A stretch of 64,000 bases of DNA from Arcobacter ellisii (GCF_003544915.1 NZ_CP032097.1:1922001-1986000); one strand, 5' to 3'. Positions 1 to 9,592 are shown, counted from the first letter of the stretch. Program-made: numbers and translations. The notes: generated by a model not told the origin, from the letters alone.

Positions 1-3000
1 ATAATCAAAAGTATCGTTATTATCCATTAATCCATATAAATTACTAGCTCTTCCTAAATATGTATTTTCAACTTTTTGAAGTTGTCTTTTAAAACTATCA
101 ACTGATAACTGTGCATAACCATCTTCTGAATATGAATATCCCATTCTTTTTATGAAAACATCAGCTAACTCTTTTCTATCATTCCATGCACTTGAACGCT
201 CTGCTAATCTATTTATTCCTGCTCCATAAGCACCAGGTGCAGTTGCAAAAACTCTTTTACTTGATATTTTTCCTAATTCATTTGCATCTATATTTGGATT
301 TTGTTTTAAAATTTCCCTTGCTTCATCTACCCAATTTAAAGCAACACTATTTGTCTCAAGTGCTTCATTTCCACCTTTTTTCAAATCTCCCAATGGTTCT
401 AATGCTTTATTTAATGCAAGGGTTAAAGCTGGATATTTTGAAACTATGTCATTATAACTAGCATCTAAAGTCAATAAAACTGCCTTATCTAGTAAAGCCA
501 ATTGTGAAGAGTATAAATCCCTAAACAATCCAGAACCAGTGAAAATTACATCATATCTTCTTACTCTTTTTTCATCTAAAGGTAAAAGTTCTAACCCTTG
601 TAAAATTCCTCTACTATTCCACACAGGTTTTAAACCTAATAAATCAAGTCCAAAAGCTATCATCGCACCTTCATCTCTTACTGTATCAGATGCCCATAAG
701 ATTATCGCTTCTTTTTTCCTAATATCATAATTTTTATTTTCACGAACCTTTTGAGCTAACTTAACACCAATCTCATATCCAATACTACTTGGTATCAAAC
801 TTCCATCAAGGGCATAAAAGTTTTTTCCAGTTGGAAGTGCCTCTTTAGTTCTAATTGGGTCATTTCCTTTTCCTGCAATTATATATCCACCATTTAACGC
901 ATTTAGTAAAGAAGTCATCTCATTTTTTGGAGATTTTATAAGATTTGCTTTTACTTCTTCATTGTTCTCTTCACCCATTGATTTAAGCATGATATTTACT
1001 GCTTCATTATTCCAATCTTGCCCAAAAGTATGAAGTCCTAAAGGCATAAACTCTTCTTGTAAATGAGTTAAATAATGCCCAACTTCATGAAGTAAAAACT
1101 CATCATCAACCTCATCAAATCCAATACCACGAATTTTTAACTCTTCATCCATACTTTTAATAAGTTCATCTTTTAGGTTTGCTTTATCTATTGATTCTTT
1201 TATCTTTTTAATAGAGTTTTTTCTAACTATTTCATCTGTTGCAGATTCAGCACTCTCAATTAACTGTCTAATTTGTAATAAATCATCATAAAGTTTTGTA
1301 ATTGATAAAGGTGGTGTTAAATGGTCAATCATAATAGCCTGACCTCTTCTTTTTGCTTGAATTCCTTCACCAACTCCATCAACAATATATGGATAAATAC
1401 TTGGCATATTTCCAATCATCAAATATGGATAATCTTTTGAAGTAAGCCCTACACTTTTTCTTGGTAAAAACTCATAGGTTGAGTGTCTTCCCACGTGAAC
1501 AACAGCATCAGCTTTAAAACTATCTTTTATAAAATGATAAAAAGCTAAATATTGATGAGTTGGAGGAAATGATAAGTTTGCATGAAGTAACTCTTCATTT
1601 AATTCCCAACCACGAGGTGGTTGTGGAGCTAAAAGAATATTTCCAAACTCCACACTTGGAAGTAAAAGTTTATCTTCATAAACCATCACATTTCCAGGTG
1701 CTTCACCCCAACCTTTTATCCCTTCAATTCCTAAATCAATAACAGCTTTTTTTAAAGATTCCATAGTCTCAAATGAAAACTCTTTTTCTTCTTGAGATAG
1801 AGTTAAAATATTTTCATATTCTTCTTTTAATTGTGCTAATAGATTTACAGCTCTTTGTCTACTTTCACTTCTTACTCCATCCATTGCATGGTGAAGATTA
1901 TCCATAGTTTTATGCATATAATCTTTCATTGAACCATAAGCTAAAGCTTTGTTTGTTGGAGATATTGTTTTAATTTCATCTGTTAAAAAATTTCTAATCT
2001 CAACATGAAGTAAAGCCAATGGTCCATCTTGCATCTCTTCTTGAATATAATTTGGCAAAGTTTTAAACCAATTTTTATACTCAGTTCCATCAACTTTGTT
2101 TATATTTGGGCTCATTTGTTTTAATGCTTTTTTATCATTGGGCAAATTTACAGCTTTTTCTTGAAGAATTTTTAATAACTCTTCATCATTAGCAGGTAAA
2201 GTTCCAACATCATAACCTTGAGCTTTTAAAGAAGTTAAAATATTAAAAAGTGATTTTGGCACATTTAGATTATCAGCTCCAATATTATGTCGTCCTGGAG
2301 GATGGTTATAGTAAATGATAGCAATTTTTTTATCTTTATTATTTTTCTTTTTTAGTTTTATCCAATTATTTGCTTTTTCAATAATATTTTTTATCTCATC
2401 ATCTAAAATTTTCACAGAAAAAAGAGTTACTCCTGTTTTTTCATCAGTTATATAATCCTCATTTAAAGAGAGAATATGAACTTGCCCTATTCCTTGAAGT
2501 TCTGGCATTGAAACTCTATAATGAACGGAATTTTTTTGTAAACCTTCACTTGATAAAGAGTAGTTTAAATATGATAAATCTAAAACTCTAAGAGCTTTTA
2601 AAACTGGTACATTTAATCTTTCTAATACACTACTTACTTCATCTTTACCTAAACCACTTCCAATTACAAAATCATGTAATGAGATTATTGAATAAGCTTG
2701 ATTTTTATCTAATTTTAAAACAATATCTTCAACACTTTTTACTGCTTCAAAACTTGATTTTCCCCAAGAAGATAAGATAGATATTACTTGAAAGTTTGAT
2801 TTTTTTACTAACTCTTGATGTATTTTCCACTCATTTAAACTATCTGCTCTATCATTATCTAAAACAAATAAAATATCTTTTGAAGAATCTATTTTTTTGA
2901 TTACTTCATCTGCACCAAAATATGTTTTTGAATCATCTGCATCTAAAAAATATCTTACAGATTTTAATTCAACAACTTTTGGCCATGAGTTTTTTTGTAA

Positions 3001-3558
3001 ATTTGGATTTGATAAAAAAGAGAAAAGATTTGAGATATTTTCATTTCCTCTATTATCCCAATAAGCTCTTGCTTGTAGATAAAAAGCATAAGAAGAAAAC
3101 TCTTTTTGTTTTTTCTCTAAAAAATTTATATAACCTAGATTTTCTTTATCTTTTTCAAGAATAGTATCTATGTTATTATCATAAGAATTTCCTAAAAAAT
3201 CATTATTTAAACTAAGAAGTCTTCTATCTCCTTGAATTGAAATTCTAAGTTGTGAAGCTAGATATTTTTTTGATAATAATCTATCAACAACATCACCAAA
3301 TACAGCACATAAAAGAACTACATCTGAATTTTTCAAATAGTTATCCAACTCATCATCTTTCATCAAAGATACTTGACTTACTGTTCTTATGATTATTTTA
3401 TCATTTGAATTTTTTAGATATGTATTTGCACCACTATTTAAGGTTGTTGCTGACCTATCTGAAACTATTGAAAAGATTGTTTTATTTTCTTTTGCAATTA
3501 AATTTGTACTAAATAAAAACATAAAAAACAACACTAAAAAATGTCGAAATAAAAGCAT
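1..3558 (-). CDS. CobN-like cobaltochelatase family protein, exported, 3' end cut by window
   Basis: The frame is open for 1186 codons from an ATG at 3558 (Shine-Dalgarno AGGGAG just upstream) to the window edge; the C-terminus is missing. I checked the frame at several points and saw no break. CobN landmarks include NHPPGRHNIGADN, HVGRHSTYEFLPRK and WASDTVRDEGAMIAFGLDLL. CobN is the large subunit of aerobic cobaltochelatase, but here the N-terminus is a hydrophobic stretch ending in STNLIAKE, which looks like a signal peptide or anchor, whereas classical CobN is cytosolic. No cobS or cobT is in the window. The cobalamin riboswitch upstream ties it to B12 status. A role in periplasmic tetrapyrrole or corrinoid metal exchange, as proposed for HmuS-type CobN relatives, is inference. 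Confidence 0.85.
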   Translation of the reverse strand, partial: MLLFRHFLVLFFMFLFSTNLIAKENKTIFSIVSDRSATTLNSGANTYLKNSNDKIIIRTVSQVSLMKDDELDNYLKNSDVVLLCAVFGDVVDRLLSKKYLASQLRISIQGDRRLLSLNNDFLGNSYDNNIDTILEKDKENLGYINFLEKKQKEFSSYAFYLQARAYWDNRGNENISNLFSFLSNPNLQKNSWPKVVELKSVRYFLDADDSKTYFGADEVIKKIDSSKDILFVLDNDRADSLNEWKIHQELVKKSNFQVISILSSWGKSSFEAVKSVEDIVLKLDKNQAYSIISLHDFVIGSGLGKDEVSSVLERLNVPVLKALRVLDLSYLNYSLSSEGLQKNSVHYRVSMPELQGIGQVHILSLNEDYITDEKTGVTLFSVKILDDEIKNIIEKANNWIKLKKKNNKDKKIAIIYYNHPPGRHNIGADNLNVPKSLFNILTSLKAQGYDVGTLPANDEELLKILQEKAVNLPNDKKALKQMSPNINKVDGTEYKNWFKTLPNYIQEEMQDGPLALLHVEIRNFLTDEIKTISPTNKALAYGSMKDYMHKTMDNLHHAMDGVRSESRQRAVNLLAQLKEEYENILTLSQEEKEFSFETMESLKKAVIDLGIEGIKGWGEAPGNVMVYEDKLLLPSVEFGNILLAPQPPRGWELNEELLHANLSFPPTHQYLAFYHFIKDSFKADAVVHVGRHSTYEFLPRKSVGLTSKDYPYLMIGNMPSIYPYIVDGVGEGIQAKRRGQAIMIDHLTPPLSITKLYDDLLQIRQLIESAESATDEIVRKNSIKKIKESIDKANLKDELIKSMDEELKIRGIGFDEVDDEFLLHEVGHYLTHLQEEFMPLGLHTFGQDWNNEAVNIMLKSMGEENNEEVKANLIKSPKNEMTSLLNALNGGYIIAGKGNDPIRTKEALPTGKNFYALDGSLIPSSIGYEIGVKLAQKVRENKNYDIRKKEAIILWASDTVRDEGAMIAFGLDLLGLKPVWNSRGILQGLELLPLDEKRVRRYDVIFTGSGLFRDLYSSQLALLDKAVLLTLDASYNDIVSKYPALTLALNKALEPLGDLKKGGNEALETNSVALNWVDEAREILKQNPNIDANELGKISSKRVFATAPGAYGAGINRLAERSSAWNDRKELADVFIKRMGYSYSEDGYAQLSVDSFKRQLQKVENTYLGRASNLYGLMDNNDTFDY

Positions 3559-3560
3559 GA

Positions 3561-3604
3561 AACTCCCTATTAATAAAAATTAATACAAGAATCATTTAGG
3601 GTTT
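3561..3604 (-). promoter_or_regulatory. Possible Shine-Dalgarno sequestering stem of the cobN-like gene
   Basis: On the minus strand CCCTA (3601-3597) can pair with TAGGG (3569-3565), which contains the ribosome binding site of the CobN-like gene. The loop holds a second small self-complementary ATTAAT pair. I see no T-run typical of an intrinsic terminator between aptamer and gene, so the riboswitch more likely acts on translation than on termination. This is structural inference by eye. Confidence 0.35.
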
Positions 3605-3638
3605 GAAGAATAAACTAATAATAAATTTATGGCTTTTT

Positions 3639-3835
3639 TCAGGTCACCCCGCCTGATTTGCATTTTATCTATCAAGTCGGTCTCCGGACTTAGCATACTT
3701 TTTCAAACCAATTTTTACCTTCCCATCAAAATGACAGTGGTTTAAAAAAATTGGCATAATAAAAATTTTATTATATATGCGATTACCGTTGCGGGGGCAG
3801 TATAGGATTTTCACCTATTTCCCATGAATAAAAAA
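3639..3835 (-). ncRNA. Cobalamin riboswitch (aptamer)
   Basis: Read on the minus strand, the conserved blocks of the cobalamin aptamer appear in order: GGTGAAAATCC (3815-3805), GCCCCCGCAACGGTAA (3799-3784), CCACTGTCA (3740-3732), GGGAAGG (3724-3718) and the B12-box core GTCCGGAGACC (3689-3679). A 3' hairpin, TCAGG/CCTGA, lies at 3656-3639. It sits about 80 nt ahead of the CobN-like gene on the same strand, so adenosylcobalamin or a related corrinoid should repress that gene. The outer boundaries are approximate. Confidence 0.95.
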
Positions 3836-3952
3836 TTCACTTGATAAATTTTGAAATGGGATTTTATCCATTTTAGGCTTATTTGTAGATTTTAGTTATA
3901 ACTCATTTTCAAAGGTAAAAATATCAACACCACAGAAAATTAGCTCTTACTT

Positions 3953-4090
3953 TTATAGTTTTATTAATATTTTCTCTTTCAGTTTTGAAGTATAAGACTC
4001 CTCAAAAAATTCGTTTATTATATGATTTAAACTAGATGCTAAAAGTTTGTTATCTAATTTTATATTTTGTTGATTGATTATTTGGTTCAT
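3953..4090 (-). CDS. Small hypothetical protein, 45 aa
   Basis: An ATG at 4090 is preceded by a good Shine-Dalgarno (AGGAG at 4100-4096, 5 nt spacing) and opens 45 codons to TAA. The peptide starts MNQIINQQNIK and ends KEKILIKL; it is charged, has no transmembrane segment and no motif I recognise. It lies between the pyrophosphatase gene and the cobalamin riboswitch, on the same strand as both. The ribosome binding site is the main support. It could be a real small protein or a leader ORF. Confidence 0.4.
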   Translation of the reverse strand: MNQIINQQNIKLDNKLLASSLNHIINEFFEESYTSKLKEKILIKL

Positions 4091-4162
4091 TTTTGCTCCT
4101 ATTTTTTATAGGTGCAATTGAAGTTTCGTTAAAAAGATAGCCTAAAAGCTATCTTTTAATTT

Positions 4163-5083
4163 TTAAGCGAATGCAGGTTCTAAGAAAGGAATAATTTGTT
4201 TTTTTCTTGATAAACAACCATCTAACCAAACTTTTCCATCTTCAAGTTTACAGTTAAATGCTTTTTCAAAGATTGTTGCATCATCAGAAGTAACTAATAC
4301 TTCACTTCCTTCTTTCATAATATCAGTTAAAAGTAAAGCAACTGTATGTAATCCTTGCTCTTCTTTTACTTTTTTGATATCAGCCATTAATTCATCTTTG
4401 ATTGCATCAAAAACACTTCCATCAACAACTTCAAGTTGTCCAACACCTACTTTTTTTCCGTGCATATCAAAGTTTTTGTAATCTCTCATTACAAGTTCTC
4501 TAACTGGTGTTCCAGCAACTGCTGATTTTACTCTAAACATTTCCATACCTAAAGCTCCAAAATCTTCAATTCCACAAATAGCTGCTAATTCTCTAACAGC
4601 TTTAATATCTGTTTCAGTACAAGTTGGTGATTTAAAAATAACTGTATCAGATAAAATTGCACACATCATAATTCCAGCAATATTTGCAGGAATTTCAACT
4701 TTATGGAAATCATACATCTCTTTTACGATTGTATTTGTACAACCAACAGGTCTAATCCAACACTCTAACGGAGCAGAAGTTGTGATGTCACCAAGTTTGT
4801 GGTGGTCAACGATTCCAACGATTGTAGTTTTGTCAAGTTCTTGAGGAGCTTGAGCAACATCTGAATAATCAGTGATAAACAGTTCATCACCTGCAAAAGA
4901 AGTTTTTAAAACTGGTAATTCAAATCCAAATTTTTCTAAAATAAATTTTGTTTCAGGATTTGGTTCACCTTGTCTTGCTGGAATTGCTGGTCGTCCAATT
5001 TTATTTAAAAGGTAAGCTAAAGAGATTGCTGAACAAATTGAGTCAGAATCTGGAATAATATGTCCACATGTATATAATGCCAT
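4163..5083 (-). CDS. ppaC: Manganese-dependent inorganic pyrophosphatase (family II)
   Basis: Hydrolyses pyrophosphate to phosphate in the cytosol and so pulls biosynthetic reactions forward. The 306-residue protein has the two-domain DHH layout of family II enzymes: GHIIPDSDS at residues 7-15 (His8, Asp12 and Asp14 as metal ligands), DYSD at 72-75, the DHH triad at 93-95, and the substrate-binding SRKKQ near residue 292 in the C-terminal DHHA2 domain. Length matches the family. It appears to be a single gene; the small ORF and riboswitch lie downstream. Confidence 0.95.
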   Translation of the reverse strand: MALYTCGHIIPDSDSICSAISLAYLLNKIGRPAIPARQGEPNPETKFILEKFGFELPVLKTSFAGDELFITDYSDVAQAPQELDKTTIVGIVDHHKLGDITTSAPLECWIRPVGCTNTIVKEMYDFHKVEIPANIAGIMMCAILSDTVIFKSPTCTETDIKAVRELAAICGIEDFGALGMEMFRVKSAVAGTPVRELVMRDYKNFDMHGKKVGVGQLEVVDGSVFDAIKDELMADIKKVKEEQGLHTVALLLTDIMKEGSEVLVTSDDATIFEKAFNCKLEDGKVWLDGCLSRKKQIIPFLEPAFA

Positions 5084-5161
5084 TTTATAAAGTCCTATTT
5101 TTTATTTTTGGGCATTTTATCTAAAAAGAAGTTATGTTACTTTTAAATAAAAAAATTACTC

Positions 5162-5761
5162 TTAATATCCCAACTCTTCATCAACTAAAATGATGATTAT
5201 TCTTCCTTTTTCATCATCACCTTTAATCCAAGAGAATTTATTTGCAATATTATCTAGGTTATATCTTGGCTCTTTTCCCATCTCTATTGCTTTATTATTT
5301 ATTCTATTTATATTTTTAGGAGCAGCAACTTCCATAACTCTTTTGAATCCAGCTTCCACATCTTCAACTATTTTATTAATTCCAACAATTACTAAAACAT
5401 TTGTTGGACCATAACAAAAAGCAGCCACCCTATTTCCACTTCCATCAGCATTTACAAGTTTTCCATCATGTGTCAAAGCATTTGTACTTGTAACAAAAAT
5501 ATCACTTATCAAACCCATTTTTCTTCTCTTGATATTCTCTTCCATAGAAATACCAGCTTCATATTGATTGTATAAAGTAATCTCTTTGTTATTTAGTAAA
5601 AAGTCAAGTAAACCTATCTCTTTTACGCTTTCACTTCCACCAAGTCCAACACTCATATTTGGTTTAATATACGTTTTTGCTAACTCTAAAGCCTCTTTTT
5701 TATCTTTTACAAAAAAGGCTTCATGACCACATGATTTCAAAACTTCTAAAAGCTCTTTCAT
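5162..5761 (-). CDS. LUD domain protein (LutC/YkgG-like)
   Basis: A 199-residue protein of the LUD (DUF162) fold, with the typical GLGGSES segment near residues 39-45, STNALTHDGKLVNADGSGNR in the middle and a GPTNVLVIVG strand. LUD proteins include the lactate-utilisation subunits LutB and LutC, but many stand alone with unknown substrate, and no lutA or lutB is nearby. It starts 2 nt after the asparaginase-like gene with AAGGA upstream, so it is very probably the last gene of an aspA-led operon. The biochemical role is unknown. Confidence 0.8.
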   Translation of the reverse strand: MKELLEVLKSCGHEAFFVKDKKEALELAKTYIKPNMSVGLGGSESVKEIGLLDFLLNNKEITLYNQYEAGISMEENIKRRKMGLISDIFVTSTNALTHDGKLVNADGSGNRVAAFCYGPTNVLVIVGINKIVEDVEAGFKRVMEVAAPKNINRINNKAIEMGKEPRYNLDNIANKFSWIKGDDEKGRIIIILVDEELGY

Positions 5762-5763
5762 TT

Positions 5764-6258
5764 TTATTCCTTTGAAACTAAAAATTGTCCTAAAGTTCTA
5801 TTTTTCAAAAGTTTATCATAATTTGTAACACAACCATGCATTGAAATATATACTCCATTTGATATTGGTGCATTTAAAAATCCAATTGCCTGTGCAAAAT
5901 TTAGTGTTGCTTCAACTTTTTTTATACTCATTGGAACCATTGCTCCTGTTAAAACAATCTTTTTATTTTTTACTCTTTCATCAATATATTTTGAAGTAAT
6001 ATCAATAGTATCTGTTCCATGAACAATGATAATATTTTCACTACTTTCATTTATAATTTTTACAAGATAATCTCTATCATCGTTATCTATTTCTAAACTA
6101 TCTTTTGAAATTACATTTTTAATTTCAAAATCAATATTAAAACAACTTTCAATTATCTCATTTAAAGCAATATTATCTGTTGGAACTTCAAGTTCTCCTT
6201 TTAGTGGATTATATCTTTTATTAAAAGTTCCACCTGTATTTAAAACTGTTATTTTCAT
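5764..6258 (-). CDS. Stand-alone asparaginase N-terminal domain protein
   Basis: 164 residues matching only the N-terminal domain of type I/II L-asparaginases, which are normally about 330 residues. The first nucleophile motif NTGGTF (Thr11) and the second motif HGTDT at 80-84 (Thr82-Asp83) are intact, and a lysine in the later NYDKLLKN segment could be the third catalytic residue. The C-terminal domain that helps complete the active site is absent. The start overlaps the aspA stop by 4 nt (ATGA), implying translational coupling. Hydrolysis of asparagine to aspartate would feed AspA directly, but activity of the short form is inference. Confidence 0.8.
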   Translation of the reverse strand: MKITVLNTGGTFNKRYNPLKGELEVPTDNIALNEIIESCFNIDFEIKNVISKDSLEIDNDDRDYLVKIINESSENIIIVHGTDTIDITSKYIDERVKNKKIVLTGAMVPMSIKKVEATLNFAQAIGFLNAPISNGVYISMHGCVTNYDKLLKNRTLGQFLVSKE

Positions 6259-7667
6259 TTTATCCCTTTATCATAATTGTGAACCATATTTTTAGGTTGT
6301 AATAGTTCATCTAACTCTTCTTTTGTGAATAATTCTTGTTCTAATATGATGTCATAAACTCTTTTGTTTGTTTTTAAAGCCTCTTTTGCTATTGCAGAGC
6401 TTTTTTCATATCCTAAAATTGGATTTAAACAAGTAACAAGTGTCACAGAATTTAAAATATTATTCATACAAACCTCTTCGTTTGCAGTTATTCCTTTTAC
6501 ACATTTTTCACCTAAAGAGTAAAATGCTCTTCTCATCATATTTATCGAGTTAAATAGTTTATATGCAATTAATGGCTCAAATACATTTAATTGTAATTGT
6601 CCATGTTCACTAGCTATTGAAATAGTAGTATCTGCACCAATCACATCAAAAGCAACTTGATTTACAACTTCTGGAATAACAGGATTTACTTTTCCAGGCA
6701 TGATTGAACTTCCTGGTTGTAATGGTGGTAAATTAATCTCATTTAATCCAGCTCTTGGTCCTGAACTCAAAAGTCTTAAGTCATTACAAATTTTTGAAAT
6801 TTTAATAGCAACTCTTTTTAAAACACCAGAAATATGAACAAAAGCTCCAGTATCTTGAGTTGCTTCGATTAAGTCTCCAGCACTTATATAATCAACACCC
6901 GTAACTTCTCTAAGATTTGAGATTACTTTTCTTTGATATGCAGCTTTTGTGTTAATTCCAGTACCAATAGCAGTAGCTCCCAAATTTACCTCTTTTAAAA
7001 GTGCTTGACACTCTCTTAATCTAAAAATATCTTCATCAATCATTACAGCAAAAGTTTTAAACTCTTGTCCTAAAGTCATAGGAACAGCATCTTGAAGCTG
7101 AGTTCTTCCCATTTTTAGAATATCTTTAAATTCAATAGATTTTTCTTCAAAACAATCTCTTAAAAATCTCAAACTATCTTTTAATTTAAAAATTAATTCA
7201 TGTAAAGTAAGTTTAATCGCTGTTGGATAAACATCATTTGTAGATTGACTCATATTTATATGATTATTTGGATGAATGATATCATAAGAACTTTTTGGTT
7301 TTCCAAGAATTTCTAAAGCACGATTAGCTATAACTTCATTTACATTCATATTTGTTGAAGTTCCTGCTCCACCTTGAATAGGGTCTACTATAAATTGGTC
7401 TCTAAATTTTCCATCAATTATTTCATTACAAGCTTGAATAATTGCATCTTTTTGAACATCAGTTAAATCTCCTAGTTCATAGTTAGTTAAAGCACAAGCT
7501 TTTTTAACTTTTGCTAGGGATTTTATAAAATTTGGAAATAAAGATAAACTTGTTTTTGTAATATCAAAATTCTCTTTTGCTCTTAAAGTCTGAATTCCAT
7601 AATATTTACTTGTTTCTATCTCTTTTTCACCTAAAAAATCTTTTTCAATTCTGTATTGCTTTTCCAT
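6255..7667 (-). CDS. aspA: Aspartate ammonia-lyase
   Basis: Deaminates L-aspartate to fumarate and ammonia, feeding fumarate to the TCA cycle or to fumarate respiration, a main energy route in Campylobacterota. The 470-residue protein is full length for the fumarase/aspartase superfamily. It shows GRTQLQDAVP at 187-196 and the flexible-loop signature GSSIMPGKVNP at 319-329 with the catalytic serine. It is the first gene of a tight three-gene set with the asparaginase-like and LUD genes, and sits just downstream of a two-component system and an amino-acid symporter. Confidence 0.95.
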   Translation of the reverse strand: MEKQYRIEKDFLGEKEIETSKYYGIQTLRAKENFDITKTSLSLFPNFIKSLAKVKKACALTNYELGDLTDVQKDAIIQACNEIIDGKFRDQFIVDPIQGGAGTSTNMNVNEVIANRALEILGKPKSSYDIIHPNNHINMSQSTNDVYPTAIKLTLHELIFKLKDSLRFLRDCFEEKSIEFKDILKMGRTQLQDAVPMTLGQEFKTFAVMIDEDIFRLRECQALLKEVNLGATAIGTGINTKAAYQRKVISNLREVTGVDYISAGDLIEATQDTGAFVHISGVLKRVAIKISKICNDLRLLSSGPRAGLNEINLPPLQPGSSIMPGKVNPVIPEVVNQVAFDVIGADTTISIASEHGQLQLNVFEPLIAYKLFNSINMMRRAFYSLGEKCVKGITANEEVCMNNILNSVTLVTCLNPILGYEKSSAIAKEALKTNKRVYDIILEQELFTKEELDELLQPKNMVHNYDKGIK

Positions 7668-7733
7668 AAAAATCCTTATGATTAATTATTTTTAAAATCT
7701 TATAAAATAAAAGTATGCAAAAAGTGTCTTTTA

Positions 7734-8414
7734 TTATTTTTGTAAAGTATACCCTTCTTGAGGTACATTTTTAATTACATTTACTGGCAATTTATTCCTT
7801 AACTCTTTTATAAATGATTTTAAAGCATGGGTTGTCATCTCTTTGTCATTCCAAAGTTCAAACTCTATCTCTTCATATTTTAAAATAGAACCTTTTTTTT
7901 CATATAAAAGATATAAAAAATCCTTTTCTCTCTTTCGCAAAGGTATAATTTCACTACCTTTATAAATCAACTCTCTTTTTTGTAAATCAAAAAGTAAGTC
8001 ATCACTTAACATAACTGGTTTTGAAGATTTTACAAGATATTTTTCTAAAGCTTGTGATAATTTTTTTAGATTTAAAGGTTTCAAAATATAGTGATTTATA
8101 TTTAGATTTATTAAATCCATCAAATACTCTTCATTTGAGTGAGCAGTTAACATAATAATCATCGTTTCAAAATCATTTTCTCTAATTCTTTTAACTAATT
8201 CAACACCATTTCCATCTCTCATTTGAATATCTGTTATTACAATTTTTGGTTTATAATACTCGTAAAGTTCAAATCCTTCATTTCCACTTGTTGCTTCATA
8301 AACATCTTTAAAATAGTAATTTAAAGTATTTACAATTGTTTGTCTTATTCCATCTTCATCTTCAACACATAAAACGGATATATTTTTTAACTCTTCAATT
8401 AATTCTGGTTTCAT
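7734..8414 (-). CDS. Response regulator, receiver plus winged-helix domain
   Basis: 226 residues. The receiver domain spans about 10-122 with the acidic pair near Glu18-Asp19, phospho-acceptor Asp62 in VITDIQM, Thr90 and Lys112. The C-terminal half (about 130-226) looks like an OmpR-type winged helix, so this is a DNA-binding regulator. It begins 3 nt after the histidine kinase stop and is certainly its partner. With aspA 67 nt downstream and an AGCS symporter upstream, control of aspartate or related amino-acid use is a reasonable inference. Confidence 0.9.
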   Translation of the reverse strand: MKPELIEELKNISVLCVEDEDGIRQTIVNTLNYYFKDVYEATSGNEGFELYEYYKPKIVITDIQMRDGNGVELVKRIRENDFETMIIMLTAHSNEEYLMDLINLNINHYILKPLNLKKLSQALEKYLVKSSKPVMLSDDLLFDLQKRELIYKGSEIIPLRKREKDFLYLLYEKKGSILKYEEIEFELWNDKEMTTHALKSFIKELRNKLPVNVIKNVPQEGYTLQK

Positions 8415-8417
8415 TTT

Positions 8418-9542
8418 TTATCCTGCTACAACTATTTTAAAAACAGCACCTTCACTGTCATTTGATACACTTAACTCTCCACCCATATTTCTCTCAATTA
8501 TTAGTTTTGAGATATAAAGACCAAGACCTGTTCCTTTTGATGAATCTTTAGTGCTGTAATATGGGTCGAAAATCTGTTCTAAATTTTTCTCTTCAATCCC
8601 GCCTGCATTATCTTTTATAGTGATAATTGATAAAATACCTTTTGATTCTATATTTATTTCAATCTTTGGATTTTTTATATTTTTTTCAATTAAAACATCT
8701 TTTGCATTACTTATAATATTTAAGATAACTTGAGAAAATTCTGTTGGATAACCAAAAATCTTTTTATCCTCTTTTATATCCAAAATAAGATTTATTCCAA
8801 GATTTTCTAAAGTTGCATCTATAATATTTATCGCTTTTTTACAAGCATCAGAAACATAAAAATCCTCTTTTTTCTTATCTGGTTTATAGAAATTTCTAAA
8901 ATCATCTATTGTATTTGACATAAATTCAATCATCTTATCACTTTTATCAATAGCATTTAAAATATAATCATTATCTACTTTTTTAAATCTTGTTGTAGTT
9001 TCCAACTCCATTAAAATTCCAGATAATTGACTTAAAGGTTGTCTCCATTGATGAGCAATTATACTAATCATAGAACCAATTCTTGCTAACTTAGCTTGTT
9101 CTAAAATTTTTCTATCTTTTTGTTTTGCTTCTTCAATTCCTTGTTTTACTTTTAAAGATAAATTTTCATTCAAACTTTCAAGGGCATTTTCTCTATTTTG
9201 AACTTGTAACTTATATTTTTTTATAACATCTTTTATAATTGACAACATCAAAAAAGTGAAAAGTATCATAAAAACTAAAATTACTGCTGTTGCTGTAAGT
9301 AAAAATCTTTTAAATTTTTTTTCCTCTTCTTCATGCTCTTTTATCTTTATTTCTAAAAATTTATTAATAATTTGAGTATCACTTAATTTTTCTAAATGAA
9401 GTCTTTTATACTCATTTATTTCAGTTTGATAAGTTTCATTTGATAGTTTTAAATAGTATGAGATTGAAAGAAAAGATACAAATAATATTGATAAAAAAGG
9501 TATAACTATAATAAAAAATGGTATTCCTTCTTTATTAAACAT
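8418..9542 (-). CDS. Sensor histidine kinase (HQWRQP type)
   Basis: 374 residues: transmembrane segment near 9-30, a short periplasmic loop of about 50 residues, a second transmembrane segment near 79-103, a coiled coil to about 150, the H-box AHQWRQPLSQ with His164, and a C-terminal ATPase domain with DNAGGIEE and GTGLGLYIS. The loop is too small for a known ligand-binding fold, so the stimulus is unknown and could be membrane- or transport-linked. It lies downstream of the AGCS symporter, after a hairpin, and is coupled to the response regulator. Confidence 0.92.
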   Translation of the reverse strand: MFNKEGIPFFIIVIPFLSILFVSFLSISYYLKLSNETYQTEINEYKRLHLEKLSDTQIINKFLEIKIKEHEEEEKKFKRFLLTATAVILVFMILFTFLMLSIIKDVIKKYKLQVQNRENALESLNENLSLKVKQGIEEAKQKDRKILEQAKLARIGSMISIIAHQWRQPLSQLSGILMELETTTRFKKVDNDYILNAIDKSDKMIEFMSNTIDDFRNFYKPDKKKEDFYVSDACKKAINIIDATLENLGINLILDIKEDKKIFGYPTEFSQVILNIISNAKDVLIEKNIKNPKIEINIESKGILSIITIKDNAGGIEEKNLEQIFDPYYSTKDSSKGTGLGLYISKLIIERNMGGELSVSNDSEGAVFKIVVAG

Positions 9543-9592
9543 AAAAAACCTTTGCTTATATCTTTTAGTCTGTATGATGTCTAAAAATTGCT

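Noticed and set aside
3841-3885. AAATGG/CCATTT inverted repeat upstream of the riboswitch as a terminator
   Set aside because: The stem is short, has no T-run on the minus strand and may simply be part of the 5' leader.
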